Below, in pieces: positions 21,765 through 30,309 of a stretch of 64,000 nucleotides of DNA (position 1 is its first letter; every line of letters starts with the position of its first letter). The notes under the pieces are model-generated. The model worked only from the letters and a program-made list of their open reading frames with translations. It was not told where the DNA came from and searched no databases. A program made the position numbers and the translations under genes. The stretch is from Malaya genurostris (taxonomy: Eukaryota > Arthropoda > Insecta > Diptera > Culicidae): NCBI RefSeq assembly GCF_030247185.1, contig NC_080572.1:118597928-118661927 (forward strand). The letters are read 5' to 3'.

Positions 21765-22605
21765 GCAAAATTTCGGATCAGGGTCATTCGCCGAAAGTCA
21801 TTTGAATGGGTCACTTCGCCGAATGCCATTTCGCCGAATCCTGAAATCGTCTTGAAATCGTAATTAGAATTGATTTAAATTAAAGACAAACGAAAGATGA
21901 TAGCGTTTACGCCCGTTTTGTTGACCTACCATTGTACTTTTTGAATAATGATTGATTGTTGTACTCTTGAATAAAGATTGATTCATGAACCTCAGAAAGT
22001 AGTTCCCAAGAAAACTTGTTGACTATTAGCTAGTAAGCATCAAAGCAATTGCATAGGTGTATCTACCAGGCAAATTTAGGTGGTATTTTCCGTTTATTAC
22101 GTGAAAATGAAAAAATATCTAATGCGGCTACGCCACATCGTTTTGATCCATGTGCTGTCCGACCTCGCTACCGCTCGTTCGGACCTAACTAAAGCAAAGA
22201 AACCTAGCTTTGAGTAGATCGGACAAACGAGGCGATTACAGGTTTGTATGCAAGAGGCCGCTGCTTCCGATGGCGGGTCGGCGGCCGACTCAGCTGGCGT
22301 CGACTCGGCGGCTTTGTACTGCCGAGCCATCTTGGCTTCGGTTATGTGGCTGCGCCACATCAGTTATACAAGAGACATAACATGCAGGAGATATGACCCT
22401 TACGGCGAAATTACCCTTTCGGCAAAATGACCCTTTCGGAGAAATGACCCTTTCGAAGAAATGACCCTTTCGGCGAAATGACCCTTTCGGCGAAACGACT
22501 TTCGGCTAAATGACCTATTCGGCGAAACGACTTTCGGCGAAATGGCATTCGGCGAAACGACTTTCGGCGAAATGGCTTTCGGCGATATGACCCGCTCCCA
22601 GTGAA
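21765..22605. mobile_element. foldback element with TTCGGCGAAATGACCC arrays
   Basis: The right end (about 22393-22602) is a tandem array of about ten 13-17 bp units such as TTTCGGCGAAATGACCC and TTCGGCGAAACGAC. The left end (about 21776-21850) has the same unit inverted (GGGTCATTCGCCGAAAG, GCCATTTCGCCGAATCC). The middle includes a smaller inverted pair (ATGCGGCTACGCCACAT near 22120 and ATGTGGCTGCGCCACAT near 22342) and a GC-rich core. No transposase is present. The architecture parallels the element at 5830-6905, but the unit sequence differs. Confidence 0.65.
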
Positions 22606-22851
22606 GAACTACACTTGTTACACGACCATACTTGTGGACTCGAACTTGGTGTTCGACCCCCTCAAGTAGAAGGTAAAATAGAATTCATTTCTTTCTTCTG
22701 ATCATGCCTATATGAGCCTGCCTAGGCTAGCTTTTCCGTTCTAAATTTATAACTGATTCAATCTAGAATACCTATCCGTCTTTTCATTCCATATCTTTCG
22801 TCTCTCTCAGTTAATGCTTGCCGAAAAGAACCAATCAAAAATCGATATAGT
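22606..22851. other. spacer
   Basis: Short stretch without features between two repeat blocks. Confidence 0.4.
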
Positions 22852-23089
22852 AGAACACTTTTTGTTTTGCAACGGAGTGCAATGTTTTTTTCTGACGGGC
22901 CGAACGAAAACGTGTTTTCGACTATTTCTGGCCGATGCAGGTTTGGTCATTCAGGGGTTAGCCAAATTTTCTACAAAGGACTAACCCCTAAATGACCAAA
23001 CCTGCATCGGCCAGAAATAGTCGAAAACACGTTTTCGTTCGGCACGTCAGAAAAGACATTGCACTCCGCTGCAAAACAAATAGTGTTCT
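22852..23089. repeat. inverted repeat with about 110-bp arms
   Basis: The left arm 22852-22961 and right arm 22981-23089 are near-perfect reverse complements, separated by 19 bases. Shared words include GGGTTAG / CTAACCCC, ATGCAGGTTTGGTCATT, ACGTGTTTTCGAC and GGAGTGCAATG. The right arm is the start of the tandem unit at 22981-23451. Confidence 0.85.
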
Positions 23090-23451
23090 GTAAGTAGCAG
23101 AAACTTTACGTCTGCTTAGCGGTTCAAATTGACCTGCCGAGTTTAGCACTAAGCAGTTCAATTTGAACTGCTCTGCACTGATGAGTCAACGACGAAACGT
23201 AAAAATAATAAAAACGGTTATGTGCCCTAGCACAAAATTTGGCTAACCCCTAAATGACCAAATCTGCATCGGCCAGTAATAGTCGAAAACACGTTTTCGT
23301 TCGGCACGTTAGAAAAGACATTGCACTCCGTTGCAAAACAAATAGTGTTCTGTAAGTAACAGAAACTTAGCGGTTCAAATTGAGCTGCCGAGTTTAGCGC
23401 TAGGCAGTTCAATTTGAACTGCTCTGCACTGATGAGTCAAAGACGAAACGT

Positions 23452-24621
23452 TCAGTTCGGTTTTACATCTCATCCAAGTCAGTCGATAAAACAAAACCGC
23501 TTACGTTCGGGACAGAAGAAACCAAGTACAGTATTGTGTAGTGAACAATAGAACGACCTCGAAATGAGTGAACCAAACGAACAAAAGCTACCGCCGAAAC
23601 GAAAGAATACAATTGTTGTTGACTTCAGGCAGTGCAAAATTCGACCTTCGATACGAGAACATGAAGGTTTGCTTAAGGAGCAAATGCATCTTGACATTAA
23701 TCGTGTGCATTTACTTCAATGCAATAAGACGAATAATGTTGTTTACATCCAGTTTTATAAATAGTTGGATGCAATTCAATTCGCAAAAGACAATAACAAT
23801 GTGCACTATGTAGAGCACGAGAACATTAAGTACAACATTCCAGTATATATGGATGATAGTGCTATAGAAGTGCGTGTGCATGATTTTCCCTCAAGCGTCA
23901 CCGATTCTTATATTCGCAAAACTATGTCCCAATACGGAGAGATTCTCCCTATCGAAAAAGAAAAGTGGAAGAATTTTTTCCCCGGTATTCTAAATAGCGT
24001 ACGTTTATTACGCATACACTTGACGAGGCCTATACCTTCTTATGTGATTTTCGGTCAAGATACAAGAATTCCGTGCAAATCACTTGTTACCTATGACAAT
24101 CAGATGGCCACATGTCAATATTGCCAAAAAGCAGTTCACTACGGTAAGCCATGTGATAAACTGGACAAGGAGACAACTACACCAAAGGACAACGGTGCTT
24201 CCTTCACACAAACCCCAAGCAACCCCAGTACACCTGTAACAGCCGCCAACAACACAGAAGCATCCCCTTCAATGAAACCATCAGTATCCCCTATAGAACA
24301 AAGTACACCAGCTGCAGTTAACAAATTACCCTCCAACCAACCAGCAACTGCAACCAATGTACAACAAGGCGCATCTACAGCAACTGGCAACGAACTCAAG
24401 ACGGAAATCAACAACAATACCACCGATGCGGCAATGGATGACGAGATGAACCGCGAACAAACTGCCTCTTAATCTTCGCAGGAGGAAAATGGAAGCTCCT
24501 CTCCCTTAGAAAAAGGGTGACAACGAGATCCAACTCAAAAAAAAAATTATTTAAAAAATCGGCTCAATCGGCCACGTAAAGCTTGTACGCAAATAGGCCT
24601 GAATAAAAAATATCTTTAAAA
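23452..24621 (+). mobile_element. ORF1-only non-LTR retroelement (copy 1), apparently full length
   Basis: It is flanked by the 13-bp direct repeat AAAGACGAAACGT (23439-23451 and 24622-24634), and the neighbouring repeat unit shows the uninterrupted site. It starts TCAGTTCGGTTTTACATC, a CAGT-type initiator start like those of jockey-group elements with internal promoters. It has about 110 bases of 5' UTR, a single gag-like ORF, then a short 3' UTR (AAGCTTGTACGCAAATAGG, AATAAAAAATATC) and an A-rich tail. There is no endonuclease or reverse transcriptase. It must have been mobilised in trans. A second copy lies at 56681-57771. Confidence 0.75.
23564..24472 (+). pseudogene. gag-like ORF1 protein with one zinc knuckle, single nonsense codon
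   Basis: About 302 residues in one frame from ATG 23564 to the stop ending at 24472, interrupted only by a TAG at 23762-23764 (after FYK). The N-terminal part reads KRKNTIVVDFRQCKIRPS and is probably an RRM-like fold (IEVRVHDFPSSVTDSYIRK, then MSQYGEILPIE). The single knuckle CQYCQKAVHYGKPC fits CX2CX4HX4C. The C-terminal third is rich in Pro, Thr, Ser and Asn and looks disordered. Such proteins bind the element RNA and form the RNP of LINEs. The second copy at 56748-57714 shares this architecture, including the C-terminal words NQPATATNVQQGASTAT and TTDAAMDDE. No ORF2 follows. The clade of the donor LINE is uncertain (jockey or I group). Confidence 0.8.
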
Positions 24622-24690
24622 AAAGACGAAACGTGAAAATAATAAAAACGGTTATGTGCCCTAGCACAAAATATGGCTAACCCCTAAATG

Positions 24691-24922
24691 AGATTTAATA
24701 AGTTTTTGTATCTGAAACATTTTTCAATGTATAAGTCATAAACTAAATATAAAAGAATACAATGAAATAAAATTTTGTATAATATTCTCGGTTTTGGTTG
24801 TTTGAATTTGGAAACACGAAATTCATAACATTTTATGATATTCATAATAACTGATCAAATTCGTCAACTCATAAAGTTATCGAGTATTGTTATGAATAGT
24901 CAATTTTTTACTACCCGTGGGG
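24691..24922. other. spacer
   Basis: AT-rich sequence with no features. Confidence 0.4.
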
Positions 24923-24933
24923 AACTACCATGT

Positions 24934-24991
24934 CGTGAACGACCACGATAGGTTAAAGCCGGGTATAAATAAATGATATACAATACAATAC
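24934..24991 (+). mobile_element. 58-bp LINE 3' end (extreme 5' truncation)
   Basis: The insert carries GGTTAAAGCCGGGTATAAAT and the tail GATATACAATACAATAC. This is the style of insect jockey-type LINE 3' ends. The 11-bp direct repeat AACTACCATGT flanks it exactly (24923-24933 and 24992-25002). It has no coding sequence. Confidence 0.75.
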
Positions 24992-25002
24992 AACTACCAT
25001 GT

Positions 25003-25690
25003 ATCTGAGTATTAAAGAGTTTGTAAGGAATTGCATTACATTATTAACGAATAAAATGAGTCGTAAACCCAAAGCACTTAATTAATCACTTGTACCAATA
25101 ATCTTCTCATTAGTAGAGTCGTCATGCTATTATACTGATTACTCGATTTTCAAGCAACGAATTGTGATCAAATCGAGCACAATATCTTTGCTTCGGCACT
25201 AAGAGTACTTCAACTTTGATTATTTTTTGGATATCTCATACTTTTACTACATATCATAAATTGTTGAACATATTTCCGATGGAGTTGGAGAATAAATTAC
25301 GTTGCTGCCTGTTGGAATGGAATAATCGGGTTTTCTGCTCCAAATCGGCACCGGAAATGAATGAACAAATGGATTTATTTTGAGAATCCTATATGCAGAA
25401 AATCATGGGTTCACTGTGGTTAATCATTGACATCAACAGCTTTTTGTACTACAAGCTTCTCAAACTAAAGGAAACTGTAAATATTTAACGATAAAATTGA
25501 ATCAAGCGTTACACAGTGGGGAAAAAACGATCAAAAACACGACTTTGCTCAATAATTTTATTAAAACCTAAGCAAATATTTTCAAAGTTAGTATTTCTTA
25601 TGCAAATTTTCCCGTAAAATCAATTTATGATAGTTAGAAGATCCGCAAAATTCACTATCATGCCCGTTTTGCTCCAATTCCTCTTTTTTC
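25003..25690. other. no recognisable feature
   Basis: AT-rich, non-coding. Nothing repeated or conserved was seen. Confidence 0.5.
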
Positions 25691-25892
25691 GAAAGTAGGC
25701 TGATTTCGGGGGATGAAAATCGATTGATATTACGAATAAAGACAAAAACAAAAGATTACAAATGAATTCAATGACCGCACGAATCTTGTTATACCGTTTG
25801 ACCCCAATTCATTTCATAAGCCTTATTTCTGGCTAAACTTTTTTTGGCATACCGAAAGCAGGAAGATTACGGTTGATGAAAATCGATTGATA

Positions 25893-27181
25893 AAGACTGT
25901 CCCAGAAAGTATGGGACGCAACCAAAAACCGCTGCCATTTCGCAATGGTTCAGAATCTGTCAATTTTTTATGGCTGCGTCCTGTTGTTTACACTCTTCTC
26001 TAACCACTTGTGCAGTTGTTTATTCGTTTTCATTAATTTGTTTCGAAATGCGTGGACTTTCAGCAGAACAACGTCGAAAAATTGTGTACAAATGGTGCAC
26101 AGAACGCGGACTGTCACTGAGAAAGATAGCAAAAATGGAAGGAGTAAGTGAAAAAGCCGTGCGAAATGCAATCAGGAAGTTCGGTGAGGATAACACCTTT
26201 GAGGATAAACCGAAAACGGGTCGAAAAAAGGTCCTGCTAACCCTCAGTTGGATAAACGTATACTGAAGGCGTTCGAGCAAAAGATGGAGGTTTCAGTTCG
26301 GGATGTGGCCAAAAAAGTGGGCACTTCGAAGTCAAATGTTCCTCGTGCTAAAGAACGTTTTAATCTTCGAACCTATAAGAAGCAGAAACAACCAAAACGT
26401 AGTCCGAAACAAGAAGCATCGATCAGGCCGAGGGTTCGAATGCTGTACAATACGATTCTTACTGGAAATTGGAACTGCATAATCATGGATGAGGAAACCT
26501 ACGTAGAACTCGATTACAAATCCTTGCCGGGACCAAAATATTATACGGTGCGAGAAGGGCAAGTGTTAAACCAGTCCGAGACATCGATTGAAGTCGAAAA
26601 ATTTGGTAAGAAAGCTATGGTCTGGCAAGCAATTTGTAGCTGCGGTAAGATTTCGAAACCCTTCAATGAACAGCGAAATATACATCAAGGAATGTTTACA
26701 AAAACGACTTCTACCCATGATTCGAAGCCACAAGGATCCTGTTGTCTTCTGGCCAGAACTTGCTTCTTGCCACTACTCGAAATCAACGGTAGAATGGTAT
26801 ACTACCAAAAATGTCACTTGCGTCCCAAAATACATGAATCCACCAAATTGCTCACAACTTCGACCAATTGAGTTATTTTGAGCATTAACGAAGGCACATC
26901 TTAGGAAACATGTCTCGACAGCCGAAACCATTCAACAGTTCGAAAAAGATTGGAAAAAAATGTCAAAACTTGTCGCCAAGAAGTCTGTACGGAATTTAAT
27001 GAGGAACGTTCGCAAGAAGGTGCGCCAGCTAGTCTACAATGGCTAAGTAGCAAATGTTGAGAATAATATTCTGTTGTTGTAGTCTAATATTATCAGTATA
27101 TCGATTATAATTTGAATATCTAACACTTGTGACTTATTTATAGCAAAATCAAAGTGCGTCCATACTTTCTGGGACAGTCTT
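25893..27181 (+). mobile_element. ITmD37E-type transposon, copy 1
   Basis: Terminal repeats AAGACTGTCCCAGAAAGTAT and the exact inverse are flanked by TA (25891-25892, 27182-27183). Length is 1289 bp, about full size for the family. The insertion lies in a 163-bp tandem unit, and the intact site GATTGATATTACG is visible in the other units. The coding region is damaged. A second, truncated copy is at 48583-49626. Confidence 0.9.
26048..27046 (+). pseudogene. ITmD37E transposase (DD37E), frameshifted
   Basis: Start ATG at 26048 gives MRGLSAEQRRKIVYKWCTE and the first helix-turn-helix (EGVSEKAVRNAIRKFGED). A one-base shift occurs at about 26228 in the A-run of GRKK. The second DNA-binding part (VSVRDVAKKVGTSKSNV) and the first catalytic aspartate (CIIMDEETYVELDY, about 26485) follow. 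Another shift lies near 26660. The next block reads FWPELASCHYSKSTVEWY: the family has FWPD here, so the second catalytic aspartate is glutamate. The third residue E is in LRPIELF, followed by a TGA at 26879 in place of tryptophan. The C-terminus ends VRQLVYNG at 27043. Spacing in the better copy gives 37 residues between D2 and E3. It cannot be active. Confidence 0.85.
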
Positions 27182-27470
27182 TATTACGGAGAAAGACCTA
27201 AAAATAAGATTACAAATGAATTCAATGACCGCACGAATCTTGTTATACCGTTTTACCCCAATTTATTTCATAGGCCTTATTTCTGGCTAAACTTTTTTTG
27301 GCATACCGAAAGCGGGCTGATTGCGGTTGATAAAAATCGATTGATATTACGCAGAAAGACCTAGAAATAAGATTACAAATGGATTCAATGACCGAATGAA
27401 TTCTGTTATACCGTTTTAACCTATTTTTTTTTAGTTGGTCCCTAATATTTTTTTTATTCAGCCTTTTGAT

Positions 27471-27890
27471 CTACCATTCGGAAGCAGATCCAACACAAAC
27501 TATCAATATTGGTCCACATTACGTAAAAAACTTCAACGATCCAAATAAATTTTATGGTTTTTAACTGTCATTGAAGGTTTTAGAACAGTTTTGAGGTAAA
27601 ATTTTCCTGAATCCTGAAAGGAGTCTGGTCGAATCGATTATTGATAAAACAAATTGGTTATATTATATTAACATTTTATTGAAAATACGCATTGGCTTAA
27701 GCAGCTCTTTGAACATTTTCGCAGTAACATGATCAATGTACGTTGATTTGCAAAATTTTTTAAAAAAATTTAAAAGAAAAAATATGTTTTCATTCTTTCG
27801 TTTTTTTGCACAAATAATTATTCCTCTATTTTCTCATCACCACTCATCAGTATCTTCAGTGTCTTCTGTTGACAGGGATTCGTCTACGAT
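27471..27890. other. no recognisable feature
   Basis: AT-rich sequence between the direct and inverted tandem-repeat blocks. Confidence 0.4.
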
Positions 27891-27894
27891 AGAT

Positions 27895-28205
27895 TGATAC
27901 GACCTATGAAATAAATTGGGGTAAAACGGTATAACAAGATTCGTGCGGTCATTAAATCCATTTGTAATCTTAGCTTTGCGCTTTTCTTCGTAATATCAAT
28001 CGATTTTCATCAACCGCAATCAGCCTGCTTTCGGTATGCGAAAGAAAGTTTAACCAGAAATATCCTTTTTGATATAAATTGGAGTAAAACGGGTTAAACA
28101 GGCTAGTACTGTCATTCCCATTGTGTTTTATTGGATCACAGATGTTTTGTACGTAATATGAACCAATATTGATAGATCGTATTGGATCTGCTTTTGGATT
28201 GTAGA
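27895..28205 (-). repeat. inverted copies of the 163-bp unit
   Basis: The minus strand contains the same ordered words as the array at 25691-27470: ATCGATTTTCATCAACCGC, CAGCCTGCTTTCGGTATGC and AACGGTATAACAAGATTCG. A second degraded unit (GGAGTAAAACGGGTTAAAC) follows. Together the two blocks form a large inverted arrangement. Confidence 0.7.
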
Positions 28206-28233
28206 TCATATTTCAACTGAATATTATAACTAG

Positions 28234-28522
28234 CAGAGATGCCAGATCTGCAGATTTGTATGTAAATCTGCTGATTTCGTATGTAGTGCAGACTGCAGAC
28301 TTTTGAAAATCGAGAGTTTTGCAGACTTTAGGTAAAATTTACAGACTTTTGAAATTTCGGCGACCTATTTTTTTTTTGTTCGCCAAGTCAGTTTTGCGTA
28401 TCATTCTTTATAGAGAAACTGCTGCCAGCAAGACATACTTGCTGACTGAAGATTATTTTTCGGATTTACAGACTTTTCCCACCCAGTCTGCAGATATTCG
28501 AAATTTATACCTGGCATCTCTG
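28234..28522. mobile_element. hAT-type MITE, 289 bp
   Basis: Terminal repeat CAGAGATGCCAG at 28234 and its exact complement ending at 28522. The flanking 8-bp direct repeat is ATAACTAG (28226-28233 and 28523-28530). An 8-bp duplication and CAGRG-like ends are hAT hallmarks. The interior repeats CAGACTTTTG-type words (TGCAGACT, ACAGACTTTT) and has no transposase. Confidence 0.9.
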
Positions 28523-28739
28523 ATAACTAGAAAATAAATGGGGTAAAACGGTAAAACGAGTTTGCTGCTGTCAGTAAAACTAAATCAGAAAAACTCTATT
28601 CGCTCTTCTGCAAGTTCTTCGGTTTTATGTTTTATAGTTAAGCTTGAATACAAAGCAGTATAAAAAAGGGAACTTGGGGTAAAATGAACATGATAGCGTT
28701 TCGTGCGGTCCTTCTAAATACATGGAATCGATTTTACTG

Positions 28740-29140
28740 ACCATTTTACACCAAAAAAGTGCATTGTGGTCAGCTGTATCATGCCTCCAAAAAATCGTCG
28801 CGTTTTTGGTCCATTTTTTCCCACAGTGCATTGCTTGAGAAACGATCAAAATGCTCCACAAGACTTGAGAAAAATATTTTATTGCACGACAAAATCCTCG
28901 CACTAACAGTGCAAGCAGTTACAAACATCATTTCAGAACTCAGATTTTTGCCCCACACGCCATACTCCCCAGACTTAGACTCTTTCCGACTATCTTTTGT
29001 TTTCATCGATGTCTAACGCACTTGCTGAGCAGCACTTCAGTAGTTATGAAAGTAGTTATAGTTATGTCGAAAAATTTCTTCACGACTGGATCGCTTTAAA
29101 AGATGAACAGTTCTTCCGACGTGGTTTTCGTGAGTTGATG
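28740..29140 (+). pseudogene. irritans-like mariner remnant, C-terminal part
   Basis: The plus strand reads PHTPYSPDL, then after a shift SMSNALAEQHFSSYES and LHDWIALKDEQFFRRGFREL. These are the third-aspartate region and C-terminus of an irritans-type mariner. The aspartate expected in the APSD block reads DSF here and appears lost. Upstream, 28800-28960 is barely recognisable (blocks LLHDKILALTVQAV). Its C-terminus runs on into the ORF at 28997-29416. Confidence 0.65.
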
Positions 29141-29416
29141 GAAAAAATTGATGAATTTCAAATTACTAATAATAACGTGACACTGGATAGAAAAATGTTA
29201 TGTAAAATAGAGATTGCTATGCATGCATGTGACATGAAGAAACATTTTGCTGATCTCGTAGAAAGCAGTAATCTAATTAACCCCAACGTGATCTGGAATA
29301 ACTCCGGTGTTTTTGGACCGCTGCAGTTCCGTATGGGTCAGCATGGAGTAGAAGAAAATCTGTTTTTTTTTGACACTGGACGCATCAAAATTGATCAACT
29401 GTATAAAGAGTTATGA
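28997..29416 (+). CDS. 139-codon ORF: mariner C-terminus fused to unknown sequence
   Basis: The first about 45 residues are the mariner C-terminus. From about residue 48 on the sequence is not mariner: EKIDEFQITNNNVTLDRKM, KIEIAMHACDMKKHFADLVE, NPNVIWNNSGVFGPLQFRMG, then ENLFFFDTGRIKIDQLYKEL and stop. It is open for 90 codons in an AT-rich region and is compositionally protein-like. I do not recognise a family. It may be a host fragment, another element's protein or a chance ORF. A poly-A stretch and AATAAA (about 29427) follow the stop closely. Confidence 0.35.
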   Translation: MFSSMSNALAEQHFSSYESSYSYVEKFLHDWIALKDEQFFRRGFRELMEKIDEFQITNNNVTLDRKMLCKIEIAMHACDMKKHFADLVESSNLINPNVIWNNSGVFGPLQFRMGQHGVEENLFFFDTGRIKIDQLYKEL

Positions 29417-29760
29417 ATTTAAAAAAAAAATAAATTCGTTGAAAATCCCTACCCGAGCGTTTGAGTGTTAATATTCGATGTTAAAATTGAGAACTTCAAC
29501 ATTTCTTTCAAAATAACAAATGTTTGACGATGCTAACAATAGTTCTCCTTTGTGTAGATAGAAATAGTGTCTTTAAGTTTGCAGTATTCTTTTTCTTAGA
29601 TTAGTTCTTCTTACTTTATCGTTTACCTTAACTTACCAATATATTCTCCTGCTGATTAAAAAAGGGCTGCCACTTCTGAAACTCAACGGTAAATTACCGT
29701 TTACCCATCTTGACCTGCTCTATAAAAAAGAATATGGAATTGATCAGAGCCCCGGAAACC
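29417..29760. other. no recognisable feature
   Basis: AT-rich downstream sequence with A-runs. Nothing can be supported. Confidence 0.4.
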
Positions 29761-29764
29761 GCTA

Positions 29765-30090
29765 GTGTATGGTACATAACACTCCACTCAGCTCGACGAG
29801 ATCGGAAAATGTTTGTGTCAGAGTGTATGTATGTGTTCCATTTCACATCTTATCTATACGCACATATTTCTCGAAGATGGGTGAACCGATTTCAACAGCC
29901 TTAGGTGCATTTAAAAGCTACTGTTGGGTTGTGGATCCCCGGTTTCGGAGAGGTTTTAACCTTAAGGTCATTCGCCTCTTAGGGCCAGAAAAATTTTCTG
30001 ATTCTATGTGCGGGGTTGGGAATCGAACCAGGTGGGCTGCGTGAAAGGCATCGACTTACCCATCACGCTATATCCGTCCCCCGGATATAT
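29765..30090 (-). mobile_element. SINE-like repeat with tRNA-type promoter
   Basis: On the minus strand, TAGCGTGATGGG (30070-30059) fits an A box and GGTTCGATTCC (30029-30019) fits a B box, about 30 bases apart, like a tRNA-derived SINE head. The rest runs down to the GATCTCGTCGAGCTGAGTGG word near 29800, shared with the dispersed short-repeat family. No cloverleaf-forming full tRNA gene is evident. Confidence 0.5.
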
Positions 30091-30227
30091 TATCGTAGAA
30101 GTGACGTAACCGACAAATAGCATTTCTATCTGCACAATATTTTCATAAATTGGCCAATGATCGTGTTCAAATGTATTATTGCTGATACTTTCGGTTTCTG
30201 GAATGTTGTCGAATATGCGACGTATGC

Positions 30228-30309
30228 ACTGAAACACACTTTTGTGAACTACTCAAATCAATCTAAATACTGAAACACACTTTTGTGAACTACTCAAATC
30301 AATCTAAAT
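30228..30309. repeat. perfect 41-bp tandem duplication
   Basis: The unit beginning ACTGAAACACACTTTTGTG occurs at 30228-30268 and again, identical by eye, at 30269-30309. Confidence 0.95.

Larger units (their letters stand above)
22981..24690. repeat. tandem repeat, units of 262 and about 251 bp, split by an insertion
   Basis: CTAACCCCTAAATGACC occurs at 22981 and 23243 (period 262). The partial CTAACCCCTAAATGAG occurs at 24677. Each unit carries AACACGTTTTCGTTCGGCAC, CAATTTGAACTGCTCTGCAC and GACGAAACGT. The second unit is cut after GACGAAACGT by the 1170-bp retroelement and resumes at 24635 with GAAAATAATAAAAACGG. Removing the insert and one target copy gives a unit of about 251 bp. Confidence 0.8.
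25691..27470 (+). repeat. 163-bp tandem repeat array split by a transposon
   Basis: The word CGATTGA occurs at 25721, 25884 and 27338. The first spacing is 163, and the second is also 163 after removing the 1291 bases of the inserted transposon plus duplicated TA. Units contain GATTACAAATGAATTCAATG, ACCGCACGAATCTTGTTATA, CCGTTTNACCCCAATT and TGGCATACCGAAAGC. Inverted, more diverged copies lie at 27895-28200, and fragments at 28535-28720. Confidence 0.8.

Noticed and set aside
22981..24690. Long terminal repeats flanking a gag gene (LTR retrotransposon)
   Set aside because: The repeats on the two sides of the gag ORF are parts of one tandem unit split by the insertion. A 13-bp duplication and an A tail mark a non-LTR insertion.
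25691..28205. CRISPR-like regular repeats
   Set aside because: Units are 163 bp and contiguous without unique spacers, and the DNA is eukaryotic. It is a tandem repeat.
30010..30085. Functional tRNA gene
   Set aside because: A- and B-box words are present but no cloverleaf stems or anticodon arm could be paired convincingly. Best read as a SINE head.
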